The notes under the pieces: model-generated
What the model saw: the letters and a program-made list of their open reading frames with translations, nothing else
Databases searched by the model: none
Told to the model about the DNA's origin: nothing
NCBI GenBank assembly: GCA_948470475.1
Contig: OX419343.1
Location: 24,016,569-24,080,568 of the forward strand
Reading direction: 5' to 3'
DNA length: 64,000 nt
Origin: Galaxea fascicularis
Taxonomy: Eukaryota; Cnidaria; Anthozoa; Scleractinia; Euphylliidae
Shown here: positions 47,001-60,669 of the stretch, piece by piece
How the letters are laid out: each line of letters starts with the position of its first letter
How positions within the stretch are numbered: the stretch's first letter is position 1
Position numbers and translations under genes: made by a program

Positions 47001-50000
47001 CGTGCCTGCAGAAATTGTGAAAACAAGCCAATTCCGCTGCTGCCACAAAGCACAAAGTCAAGCCTCCCCCCACCCCTGTGCTTTGCCCAAACAACTGCCA
47101 CCCACCCACCCACTGCACAATGTGGGTTCACTCTAATTGGTAATCAAAAGCAAACTATCATTCAGGCCTACACTAGGCCAGGCAAAACTGCCAAGGCATC
47201 CTACACTGTAAAGAGCCACTTAATGGAGCTAGAAACTCTAACTGCAGTCAAAGTCTCAAAGCAGGAACCCCCCCTGCCCTGTGCTTTTGACAGAAAACTG
47301 AGACTCACCCACCCACTGTTAGAACTATCCCTAGGCTGTTTGGCAAAGCAGGCCTTGACGGCAAGCCCCCTCAATTTTGGCCGGCCACAATGGCTTGAAC
47401 ACGGGCCGGGCCCGTGTTCAAGCCAAAACTTTAGAGCTACCTTTTTGCAAAATCGCTCAGATATCAAGGGCCCAACGCCTGAAATGCAGTCAAAAACCAG
47501 CTCATGACACTTGATCTACTCATCCTGGTTCCCAGAATGCCATTCTGGAGAGAAACGCGCAGATATCTAACTGGATTTGTCAAAACGTGCCTGCAGAAAT
47601 TGTGAAAACAAGCCAATTCCGCTGCTGCCACAAAGCACAAAGTCAAGCCTCCCCCCACCCCTGTGCTTTGCCCAAACAACTGCCACCCACCCACCCACTG
47701 CACAATGTGGGTTCACTCTAATTGGTAATCAAAAGCAAACTATCATTCAGGCCTACACTAGGCCAGGCAAAACTGCCAAGGCATCCTACACTGTAAAGAG
47801 CCACTTAATGGAGCTAGAAACTCTAACTGCAGTCAAAGTCTCAAAGCAGGAACCCCCCCTGCCCTGTGCTTTTGACAGAAAACTGAGACTCACCCACCCA
47901 CTGTTAGAACTATCCCTAGGCTGTTTGGCAAAGCAGGCCTTGACGGCAAGCCCCCTCAATTTTGGCCGGCCACAATGGCTTGAACACGGGCCGGGCCCGT
48001 GTTCAAGCCAAAACTTTAGAGCTACCTTTTTGCAAAATCGCTCAGATATCAAGGGCCCAACGCCTGAAATGCAGTCAAAAACCAGCTCATGACACTTGAT
48101 CTACTAATCCTGGTTCCCAGAATGCCATTCTGGAGAGAAACGCGCAGATATCTAACTGGATTTGTCAAAACGTGCCTGCAGAAATTGTGAAAACAAGCCA
48201 ATTCCGCTGCTGCCACAAAGCACAAAGTCAAGCCTCCCCCCACCCCTGTGCTTTGCCCAAACAACTGCCACCCACCCACCCACTGCACAATGTGGGTTCA
48301 CTCTAATTGGTAATCAAAAGCAAACTATCATTCAGGCCTACACTAGGCCAGGCAAAACTGCCAAGGCATCCTACACTGTAAAGAGCCACTTAATGGAGCT
48401 AGAAACTCTAACTGCAGTCAAAGTCTCAAAGCAGGAACCCCCCCTGCCCTGTGCTTTTGACAGAAAACTGAGACTCACCCACCCACTGTTAGAACTATCC
48501 CTAGGCTGTTTGGCAAAGCAGGCCTTGACGGCAAGCCCCCTCAATTTTGGCCGGCCACAATGGCTTGAACACGGGCCGGGCCCGTGTTCAAGCCAAAACT
48601 TTAGAGCTACCTTTTTGCAAAATCGCTCAGATATCAAGTGCCCAACGCCTGAAATGCAGTCAAAAACCAGCTCATGACACTTGATCTACTCATCCTGGTT
48701 CCCAGAATGCCATTCTGGAGAGAAACGCGCAGATATCTAACTGGATTTGTCAAAACGTGCCTGCAGAAATTGTGAAAACAAGCCAATTCCGCTGCTGCCA
48801 CAAAGCACAAAGTCAAGCCTCCCCCCACCCCTGTGCTTTGCCCAAACAACTGCCACCCACCCACCCACTGCACAATGTGGGTTCACTCTAATTGGTAATC
48901 AAAAGCAAACTATCATTCAGGCCTACACTAGGCCAGGCAAAACTGCCAAGGCATCCTACACTGTAAAGAGCCACTTAATGGAGCTAGAAACTCTAACTGC
49001 AGTCAAAGTCTCAAAGCAGGAACCCCCCCTGCCCTGTGCTTTTGACAGAAAACTGAGACTCACCCACCCACTGTTAGAACTATCCCTAGGCTGTTTGGCA
49101 AAGCAGGCCTTGACGGCAAGCCCCCTCAATTTTGGCCGGCCACAATGGCTTGAACACGGGCCGGGCCCGTGTTCAAGCCAAAACTTTAGAGCTACCTTTT
49201 TGCAAAATCGCTCAGATATCAAGGGCCCAACGCCTGAAATGCAGTCAAAAACCAGCTCATGACAATTGATCTACTCATCCTGGTTCCCAGAATGCCATTC
49301 TGGAGAGAAACGCGCAGATATCTAACTGGATTTGTCAAAACGTGCCTGCAGAAATTGTGAAAACAAGCCAATTCCGCTGCTGCCACAAAGCACAAAGTCA
49401 AGCCTCCCCCCACCCCTGTGCTTTGCCCAAACAACTGCCACCCACCCACCCACTGCACAATGTGGGTTCACTCTAATTGGTAATCAAAAGCAAACTATCA
49501 TTTAGGCCTACACTAGGCCAGGCAAAACTGCCAAGGCATCCTACACTGTAAAGAGCCACTTAATGGAGCTAGAAACTCTAACTGCAGTCAAAGTCTCAAA
49601 GCAGGAACCCCCCCTGCCCTGTGCTTTTGACAGAAAACTGAGACTCACCCACCCACTGTTAGAACTATCCCTAGGCTGTTTGGCAAAGCAGGCCTTGACG
49701 GCAAGCCCCCTCAATTTTGGCCGGCCACAATGGCTTGAACACGGGCCGGGCCCGTGTTCAAGCCAAAACTTTAGAGCTACCTTTTTGCAAAATCGCTCAG
49801 ATATCAAGTGCCCAACGCCTGAAATGCAGTCAAAAACCAGCTCATGACACTTGATCTACTCATCCTGGTTCCCAGAATGCCATTCTGGAGAGAAACGCGC
49901 AGATATCTAACTGGATTTGTCAAAACGTGCCTGCAGAAATTGTGAAAACAAGCCAATTCCGCTGCTGCCACAAAGCACAAAGTCAAGCCTCCCCCCACCC

Positions 50001-53000
50001 CTGTGCTTTGCCCAAACAACTGCCACCCACCCACCCACTGCACAATGTGGGTTCACTCTAATTGGTAATCAAAAGCAAACTATCATTCAGGCCTACACTA
50101 GGCCAGGCAAAACTGCCAAGGCATCCTACACTGTAAAGAGCCACTTAATGGAGCTAGAAACTCTAACTGCAGTCAAAGTCTCAAAGCAGGAACCCCCCCT
50201 GCTCTGTGCTTTTGACAGAAAACTGAGACTCACCCACCCACTGTTAGAACTATCCCTAGGCTGTTTGGCAAAGCAGGCCTTGACGGCAAGCCCCCTCAAT
50301 TTTGGCCGGCCACAATGGCTTGAACACGGGCCGGGCCCGTGTTCAAGCCAAAACTTTAGAACTACCTTTTTGCAAAATCGCTCAGATATCAAGGGCCCAA
50401 CGCCTGAAATGCAGTCAAAAACCAGCTCATGACACTTGATCTATTCATCCTGGTTCCCAGAATGCCATTCTGGAGAGAAACGCGCAGATATCTAACTGGA
50501 TTTGTCAAAACGTGCCTGCAGAAATTGTGAAAACAAGCCAATTCCGCTGCTGCCACAAAGCACAAAGTCAAGCCTCCCCCCACCCCTGTGCTTTGCCCAA
50601 ACAACTGCCACCCACCCACCCACTGCACAATGTGGGTTCACTCTAATTGGTAATCAAAAGCAAACTATCATTCAGGCCTACACTAGGCCAGGCAAAACTG
50701 CCAAGGCATCCTACACTGTAAAGAGCCACTTAATGGAGCTAGAAACTCTAACTGCAGTCAAAGTCTCAAAGCAGGAACCCCCCCTGCCCTGTGCTTTTGA
50801 CAGAAAACTGAGACTCACCCACCCACTTTTAGAACTATCCCTAGGCTGTTTGGCAAAGCAGGCCTTGACGGCAAGCCCCCTCAATTTTGGCCGGCCACAA
50901 TGGCTTGAACACGGGCCGGGCCCGTGTTCAAGCCAAAACTTTAGAGCTACCTTTTTGCAAAATCGCTCAGATATCAAGGGCCCAACGCCTGAAATGCAGT
51001 CAAAAACCAGCTCATGACACTTGATCTACTCATCCTGGTTCCCAGAATGCCATTCTGGAGAGAAACGCGCAGATATCTAACTGGATTTGTCAAAACGTGC
51101 CTGCAGAAATTGTGAAAACAAGCCAATTCCGCTGCTGCCACAAAGCACAAAGTCAAGCCTCCCCCCACCCCTGTGCTTTGCCCAAACAACTGCCACCCAC
51201 CCACCCACTGCACAATGTGGGTTCACTCTAATTGGTAATCAAAAGCAAACTATCATTTAGGCCTACACTAGGCCAGGCAAAACTGCCAAGGCATCCTACA
51301 CTGTAAAGAGCCACTTAATGGAGCTAGAAACTCTAACTGCAGTCAAAGTCTCAAAGCAGGAACCCCCCCTGCCCTGTGCTTTTGACAGAAAACTGAGACT
51401 CACCCACCCACTGTTAGAACTATCCCTAGGCTGTTTGGCAAAGCAGGCGTTGACGGCAAGCCCCCTCAATTTTGGCCGGCCACAATGGCTTGAACACGGG
51501 CCGGGCCCGTGTTCAAGCCAAAACTTTAGAGCTACCTTTTTGCAAAATCGCTCAGATATCAAGGGCCCAACGCCTGAAATGCAGTCAAAAACCAGCTCAT
51601 GACACTTGATCTACTCATCCTGGTTCCCAGAATGCCATTCTGGAGAGAAACGCGCAGATATCTAACTGGATTTGTCAAAACGTGCCTGCAGAAATTGTGA
51701 AAACAAGCCAATTCCGCTGCTGCCACAAAGCACAAAGTCAAGCCTCCCCCCACCCCTGTGCTTTGCCCAAACAACTGCCACCCACCCACCCACTGCACAA
51801 TGTGGGTTCACTCTAATTGGTAATCAAAAGCAAACTATAATTCAGGCCTACACTAGGCCAGGCAAAACTGCCAAGGCATCCTACACTGTAAAGAGCCACT
51901 TAATGGAGCTAGAAACTCTAACTGCAGTCAAAGTCTCAAAGCAGGAACCCCCCCTGCCCTGTGCTTTTGACAGAAAACTGAGACTCACCCACCCACTGTT
52001 AGAACTATCCCTAGGCTGTTTGGCAAAGCAGGCCTTGACGGCAAGCCCCCTCAATTTTGGCCGGCCACAATGGCTTGAACACGGGCCGGGCCCGTGTTCA
52101 AGCCAAAACTTTAGAGCTACCTTTTTGCAAAATCGCTCAGATATCAAGGGCCCAACGCCTGAAATGCAGTCAAAAACCAGCTCATGACACTTGATCTACT
52201 CATCCTGGTTCCCAGAATGCCATTCTGGAGAGAAACGCGCAGATATCTAACTGGATTTGTCAAAACGTGCCTGCAGAAATTGTGAAAACAAGCCAATTCC
52301 GCTGCTGCCACAAAGCACAAAGTCAAGCCTCCCCCCACCCCTGTGCTTTGCCCAAACAACTGCCACCCACCCACCCACTGCACAATGTGGGTTCACTCTA
52401 ATTGGTAATCAAAAGCAAACTATCATTTAGGCCTACACTAGGCCAGGCAAAACTGCCAAGGCATCCTACACTGTAAAGAGCCACTTAATGGAGCTAGAAA
52501 CTCTAACTGCAGTCAAAGTCTCAAAGCAGGAACCCCCCCTGCCCTGTGCTTTTGACAGAAAACTGAGACTCACCCACCCACTGTTAGAACTATCCCTAGG
52601 CTGTTTGGCAAAGCAGGCCTTGACGGCAAGCCCCCTCAATTTTGGCCGGCCACAATGGCTTGAACACGGGCCGGGCCCGTGTTCAAGCCAAAACTTTAGA
52701 GCTACCTTTTTGCAAAATCGCTCAGATATCAAGGGCCCAACGCCTGAAATGCAGTCAAAAACCAGCTCATGACACTTGATCTACTCATCCTGGTTCCCAG
52801 AATGCCATTCTGGAGATAAACGCGCAGATATCTAACTGGATTTGTCAAAACGTGCCTGCAGAAATTGTGAAAACAAGCCAATTCCGCTGCTGCCACAAAG
52901 CACAAAGTCAAGCCTCCCCCCACCCCTGTGCTTTGCCCAAACAACTGCCACCCACCCACCCACTGCACAATGTGGGTTCACTCTAATTGGTAATCAAAAG

Positions 53001-53415
53001 CAAACTATCATTTAGGCCTACACTAGGCCAGGCAAAACTGCCAAGGCATCCTACACTGTAAAGAGCCACTTAATGGAGCTAGAAACTCTAACTGCAGTCA
53101 AAGTCTCAAAGCAGGAACCCCCCCTGCCCTGTGCTTTTGACAGAAAACTGAGACTCACCCACCCACTGTTAGAACTATCCCTAGGCTGTTTGGCAAAGCA
53201 GGCCTTGACGGCAAGCCCCCTCAATTTTGGCCGGCCACAATGGCTTGAACACGGGCCGGGCCCGTGTTCAAGCCAAAACTTTAGAGCTACCTTTTTGCAA
53301 AATCGCTCAGATATCAAGGGCCCAACGCCTGAAATGCAGTCAAAAACCAGCTCATGACACTTGATCTACTCATCCTGGTTCCCAGAATGCCATTCTGGAG
53401 AGAAACGCGCAGATA

Positions 53416-55170
53416 TCTAACTGGATTTGTCAAAACGTGCCTGCAGAAATTGTGAAAACAAGCCAATTCCGCTGCTGCCACAAAGCACAAAGTCAAGCCT
53501 CCCCCCACCCCTGTGCTTTGCCCAAACAACTGCCACCCACCCACCCACTGCACAATGTGGGTTCACTCTAATTGGTAATCAAAAGCAAACTATCATTCAG
53601 GCCTACACTAGGCCAGGCAAAACTGCCAAGGCATCCTACACTGTAAAGAGCCACTTAATGGAGCTAGAAACTCTAACTGCAGTCAAAGTCTCAAAGCAGG
53701 AACCCCCCCTGCTCTGTGCTTTTGACAGAAAACTGAGACTCACCCACCCACTGTTAGAACTATCCCTAGGCTGTTTGGCAAAGCAGGCCTTGACGGCAAG
53801 CCCCCTCAATTTTGGCCGGCCACAATGGCTTGAACACGGGCCGGGCCCGTGTTCAAGCCAAAACTTTAGAACTACCTTTTTGCAAAATCGCTCAGATATC
53901 AAGGGCCCAACGCCTGAAATGCAGCCAAAAACCAGCTCATGACACTTGATCTATTCATCCTGGTTCCCAGAATGCCATTCTGGAGAGAAACGCGCAGATA
54001 TCTAACTGGATTTGTCAAAACGTGCCTGCAGAAATTGTGAAAACAAGCCAATTCCGCTGCTGCCACAAAGCACAAAGTCAAGCCTCCCCCCACCCCTGTG
54101 CTTTGCCCAAACAACTGCCACCCACCCACCCACTGCACAATGTGGGTTCACTCTAATTGGTAATCAAAAGCAAACTATCATTCAGGCCTACACTAGGCCA
54201 GGCAAAACTGCCAAGGCATCCTACACTGTAAAGAGCCACTTAATGGAGCTAGAAACTCTAACTGCAGTCAAAGTCTCAAAGCAGGAACCCCCCCTGCCCT
54301 GTGCTTTTGACAGAAAACTGAGACTCACCCACCCACTTTTAGAACTATCCCTAGGCTGTTTGGCAAAGCAGGCCTTGACGGCAAGCCCCCTCAATTTTGG
54401 CCGGCCACAATGGCTTGAACACGGGCCGGGCCCGTGTTCAAGCCAAAACTTTAGAGCTACCTTTTTGCAAAATCGCTCAGATATCAAGGGCCCAACGCCT
54501 GAAATGCAGTCAAAAACCAGCTCATGACACTTGATCTACTCATCCTGGTTCCCAGAATGCCATTCTGGAGAGAAACGCGCAGATATCTAACTGGATTTGT
54601 CAAAACGTGCCTGCAGAAATTGTGAAAACAAGCCAATTCCGCTGCTGCCACAAAGCACAAAGTCAAGCCTCCCCCCACCCCTGTGCTTTGCCCAAACAAC
54701 TGCCACCCACCCACCCACTGCACAATGTGGGTTCACTCTAATTGGTAATCAAAAGCAAACTATCATTTAGGCCTACACTAGGCCAGGCAAAACTGCCAAG
54801 GCATCCTACACTGTAAAGAGCCACTTAATGGAGCTAGAAACTCTAACTGCAGTCAAAGTCTCAAAGCAGGAACCCCCCCTGCCCTGTGCTTTTGACAGAA
54901 AACTGAGACTCACCCACCCACTGTTAGAACTATCCCTAGGCTGTTTGGCAAAGCAGGCCTTGACGGCAAGCCCCCTCAATTTTGGCCGGCCACAATGGCT
55001 TGAACACGGGCCGGGCCCGTGTTCAAGCCAAAACTTTAGAGCTACCTTTTTGCAAAATCGCTCAGATATCAAGGGCCCAACGCCTGAAATGCAGTCAAAA
55101 ACCAGCTCATGACACTTGATCTACTCATCCTGGTTCCCAGAATGCCATTCTGGAGAGAAACGCGCAGATA
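53416..55170 (+). repeat. Three-monomer block duplicated from 49906-51660 (3,510-bp shift)
   Basis: Four linked rare variants recur at exactly 6 units: gctctg (T at 50203 and 53713), tagaactacc (50361 and 53871), ctattcatcc at the unit end, and cccactttt in the next unit (50828 and 54338). Confidence 0.8.
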
Positions 55171-58100
55171 TCTAACTGGATTTGTCAAAACGTGCCTGCA
55201 GAAATTGTGAAAACAAGCCAATTCCGCTGCTGCCACAAAGCACAAAGTCAAGCCTCCCCCCACCCCTGTGCTTTGCCCAAACAACTGCCACCCACCCACC
55301 CACTGCACAATGTGGGTTCACTCTAATTGGTAATCAAAAGCAAACTATCATTCAGGCCTACACTAGGCCAGGCAAAACTGCCAAGGCATCCTACACTGTA
55401 AAGAGCCACTTAATGGAGCTAGAAACTCTAACTGCAGTCAAAGTCTCAAAGCAGGAACCCCCCCTGCCCTGTGCTTTTGACAGAAAACTGAGACTCACCC
55501 ACCCACTGTTAGAACTATCCCTAGGCTGTTTGGCAAAGCAGGCCTTGACGGCAAGCCCCCTCAATTTTGGCCGGCCACAATGGCTTGAACACGGGCCGGG
55601 CCCGTGTTCAAGCCAAAACTTTAGAGCTACCTTTTTGCAAAATCGCTCAGATATCAAGGGCCCAACGCCTGAAATGCAGTCAAAAACCAGCTCATGACAC
55701 TTGATCTACTCATCCTGGTTCCGAGAATGCCATTCTGGAGATAAACGCGCAGATATCTAACTGGATTTGTCAAAACGTGCCTGCAGAAATTGTGAAAACA
55801 AGCCAATTCCGCTGCTGCCACAAAGCACAAAGTCAAGCCTCCCCCCACCCCTGTGCTTTGCCCAAACAACTGCCACCCACCCACCCACTGCACAATGTGG
55901 GTTCACTCTAATTGGTAATCAAAAGCAAACTATCATTTAGGCCTACACTAGGCCAGGCAAAACTGCCAAGGCATCCTACACTGTAAAGAGCCACTTAATG
56001 GAGCTAGAAACTCTAACTGCAGTCAAAGTCTCAAAGCAGGAACCCCCCCTGCCCTGTGCTTTTGACAGAAAACTGAGACTCACCCACCCACTGTTAGAAC
56101 TATCCCTAGGCTGTTTGGCAAAGCAGGCCTTGACGGCAAGCCCCCTCAATTTTGGCCGGCCACAATGGCTTGAACACGGGCCGGGCCCGTGTTCAAGCCA
56201 AAACTTTAGAGCTACCTTTTTGCAAAATCGCTCAGATATCAAGTGCCCAACGCCTGAAATGCAGTCAAAAACCAGCTCATGACACTTGATCTACTCATCC
56301 TGGTTCCCAGAATGCCATTCTGGAGAGAAACGCGCAGATATCTAACTGGATTTGTCAAAACGTGCCTGCAGAAATTGTGAAAACAAGCCAATTCCGCTGC
56401 TGCCACAAAGCACAAAGTCAAGCCTCCCCCCACCCCTGTGCTTTGCCCAAACAACTGCCACCCACCCACCCACTGCACAATGTGGGCTCACTCTAATTGG
56501 TAATCAAAAGCAAACTATCATTTAGGCCTACACTAGGCCAGGCAAAACTGCCAAGGCATCCTACACTGTAAAGAGCCACTTAATGGAGCTAGAAACTCTA
56601 ACTGCAGTCAAAGTCTCAAAGCAGGAACCCCCCCTGCCCTGTGCTTTTGACAGAAAACTGAGACTCACCCACCCACTGTTAGAACTATCCCTAGGCTGTT
56701 TGGCAAAGCAGGCCTTGACGGCAAGCCCCCTCAATTTTGGCCGGCCACAATGGCTTGAACACGGGCCGGGCCCGTGTTCAAGCCAAAACTTTAGAGCTAC
56801 CTTTTTGCAAAATCGCTCAGATATCAAGGGCCCAACGCCTAAAATGCAGTCAAAAACCAGCTCATGACACTTGATCTATTCATCCTGGTTCCCAGAATGC
56901 CATTCTGGAGAGAAACACGCAGATATCTAACTGGATTTGTCAAAACGTGCGTGCAGAAATTGTGAAAACAAGCCAATTCCGCTGCTGCCACAAAGCACAA
57001 AGTCAAGCCTCCCCCCACCTCTGTGCTTTGCCCAAACAACTGCCACCCACCCACCCACTGCACAATGTGGGTTCACTCTAATTGGTAATCAAAAGCAAAC
57101 TATCATTCAGGCCTACACTAGGCCAGGCAAAACTGCCAAGGCATCCTACACTGTAAAGAGCCACTTAATGGAGCTAGAAACTCTAACTGCAGTCAAAGTC
57201 TCAAAGCAGGAACCCCCCCTGCCCTGTGCTTTTGACAGAAAACTGAGACTCACCCACCCACTGTTAGAACTATCCCTAGGCTGTTTGGCAAAGCAGGCCT
57301 TGACGGCAAGCCCCCTCAATTTTGGCCGGCCACAATGGCTTGAACACGGGCCGGGCCCGTGTTCAAGCCAAAACTTTAGAGCTACCTTTTTGCAAAATCG
57401 CTCAGATATCAAGGGCCCAACGCCTGAAATGCAGTCAAAAACCAGCTCATGACACTTGATCTACTCATCCTGGTTCCCAGAATGCCATTCTGGAGAGAAA
57501 CGCGCAGATATCTAACTGGATTTGTCAAAACGTGCCTGCAGAAATTGTGAAAACAAGCCAATTCCGCTGCTGCCACAAAGCACAAAGTCAAGCCTCCCCC
57601 CACCCCTGTGCTTTGCCCAAACAACTGCCACCCACCCACCCACTGCACAATGTGGGTTCACTCTAATTGGTAATCAAAAGCAAACTATCATTCAGGCCTA
57701 CACTAGGCCAGGCAAAACTGCCAAGGCATCCTACACTGTAAAGAGCCACTTAATGGAGCTAGAAACTCTAACTGCAGTCAAAGTCTCAAAGCAGGAACCC
57801 CCCCTGCCCTGTGCTTTTGACAGAAAACTGAGACTCACCCACCCACTGTTAGAACTATCCCTAGGCTGTTTGGCAAAGCAGGCCTTGACGGCAAGCCCCC
57901 TCAATTTTGGCCGGCCACAATGGCTTGAACACGGGCCGGGCCCGTGTTCAAGCCAAAACTTTAGAGCTACCTTTTTGCAAAATCGCTCAGATATCAAGGG
58001 CCCAACGCCTGAAATGCAGTCAAAAACCAGCTCATGACACTTGATCTACTCATCCTGGTTCCCAGAATGCCATTCTGGAGAGAAACGCGCAGATATCTAA

Positions 58101-60669
58101 CTGGATTTGTCAAAACGTGCCTGCAGAAATTGTGAAAACAAGCCAATTCCGCTGCTGCCCCAAAGCACAAAGTCAAGCCTCCCCCCACCCCTGTGCTTTG
58201 CCCAAACAACTGCCACCCACCCACCCACTGCACAATGTGGGCTCACTCTAATTGGTAATCAAAAGCAAACTATCATTCAGGCCTACACTAGGCCAGGCAA
58301 AACTGCCAAGGCATCCTACACTGTAAAGAGCCACTTAATGGAGCTAGAAACTCTAACTGCAGTCAAAGTCTCAAAGCAGGAACCCCCCCTGCCCTGTGCT
58401 TTTGACAGAAAACTGAGACTCACCCACCCACTGTTAGAACTATCCCTAGGCTGTTTGGCAAAGCAGGCCTTGACGGCAAGCCCCCTCAATTTTGGCCGGC
58501 CACAATGGCTTGAACACGGGCCGGGCCCGTGTTCAAGCCAAAACTTTAGAGCTACCTTTTTGCAAAATCGCTCAGATATCAAGGGCCCAACGCCTGAAAT
58601 GCAGTCAAAAACCAGCTCATGACACTTGATCTACTCATCCTGGTTCCCAGAATGCCATTCTGGAGAGAAACGCGCAGATATCTAACTGGATTTGTCAAAA
58701 CGTGCCTGCAGAAATTGTGAAAACAAGCCAATTCCGCTGCTGCCACAAAGCACAAAGTCAAGCCTCCCCCCACCCCTGTGCTTTGCCCAAACAACTGCCA
58801 CCCACCCACCCACTGCACAATGTGGGTTCACTCTAATTGGTAATCAAAAGCAAACTATCATTCAGGCCTACACTAGGCCAGGCAAAACTGCCAAGGCATC
58901 CTACACTGTAAAGAGCCACTTAATGGAGCTAGAAACTCTAACTGCAGTCAAAGTCTCAAAGCAGGAACCCCCCCTGCCCTGTGCTTTTGACAGAAAACTG
59001 AGACTCACCCACCCACTGTTAGAACTATCCCTAGGCTGTTTGGCAAAGCAGGCCTTGACGGCAAGCCCCCTCAATTTTGGCCGGCCACAATGGCTTGAAC
59101 ACGGGCCGGGCCCGTGTTCAAGCCAAAACTTTAGAGCTACCTTTTTGCAAAATCGCTCAGATATCAAGGGCCCAACGCCTGAAATGCAGTCAAAAACCAG
59201 CTCATGACAATTGATCTACTCATCCTGGTTCCCAGAATGCCATTCTGGAGAGAAACGCGCAGATAATTCTAACTGGATTTGTCAAAACGTGCCTGCAGAA
59301 ATTGTGAAAACAAGCCAATTCCGCTGCTGCCACAAAGCACAAAGTCAAGCCTCCCCCCACCCCTGTGCTTTGCCCAAACAACTGCCACCCACCCACCCAC
59401 TGCACAATGTGGGTTCACTCTAATTGGTAATCAAAAGCAAACTATCATTCAGGCCTACACTAGGCCAGGCAAAACTGCCAAGGCATCCTACACTGTAAAG
59501 AGCCACTTAATGGAGCTAGAAACTCTAACTGCAGTCAAAGTCTCAAAGCAGGAACCCCCCCTGCCCTGTGCTTTTGACAGAAAACTGAGACTCACCCACC
59601 CACTGTTAGAACTATCCCTAGGCTGTTTGGCAAAGCAGGCCTTGACGGCAAGCCCCCTCAATTTTGGCCGGCCACAATGGCTTGAACACGGGCCGGGCCC
59701 GTGTTCAAGCCAAAACTTTAGAGCTACCTTTTTGCAAAATCGCTCAGATATCAAGGGCCCAACGCCTGAAATGCAGTCAAAAACCAGCTCATGACACTTG
59801 ATCTACTCATCCTGGTTCCCAGAATGCCATTCTGGAGAGAAACGCGCAGATATCTAACTGGATTTGTCAAAACGTGCCTGCAGAAATTGTGAAAACAAGC
59901 CAATTCCGCTGCTGCCACAAAGCACAAAGTCAAGCCTCCCCCCATCCCTGTGCTTTGCCCAAACAACTGCCACCCACCCACCCACTGCACAATGTGGGTT
60001 CACTCTAATTGGTAATCAAAAGCAAACTATCATTCAGGCCTACACTAGGCCAGGCAAAACTGCCAAGGCATCCTACACTGTAAAGAGCCACTTAATGGAG
60101 CTAGAAACTCTAACTGCAGTCAAAGTCTCAAAGCAGGAACCCCCCCTGCCCTGTGCTTTTGACAGAAAACTGAGACTCACCCACCCACTGTTAGAACTAT
60201 CCCTAGGCTGTTTGGCAAAGCAGGCCTTGACGGCAAGCCCCCTCAATTTTGGCCGGCCACAATGGCTTGAACACGGGCCGGGCCCGTGTTCAAGCCAAAA
60301 CTTTAGAGCTACCTTTTTGCAAAATCGCTCAGATATCAAGGGCCCAACGCCTGAAATGCAGTCAAAAACCAGCTCATGACACTTGATCTACTCATCCTGG
60401 TTCCCAGAATGCCATTCTGGAGAGAAACGCGCAGATATCTAACTGGATTTGTCAAAACGTGCCTGCAGAAATTGTGAAAACAAGCCAATTCCGCTGCTGC
60501 CACAAAGCACAAAGTCAAGCCTCCCCCCACCCCTGTGCTTTGCCCAAACAACTGCCACCCACCCACCCACTGCACAATGTGGGTTCACTCTAATTGGTAA
60601 TCAAAAGCAAACTATCATTCAGGCCTACACTAGGCCAGGCAAAACTGCCAAGGCATCCTACACTGTAAA

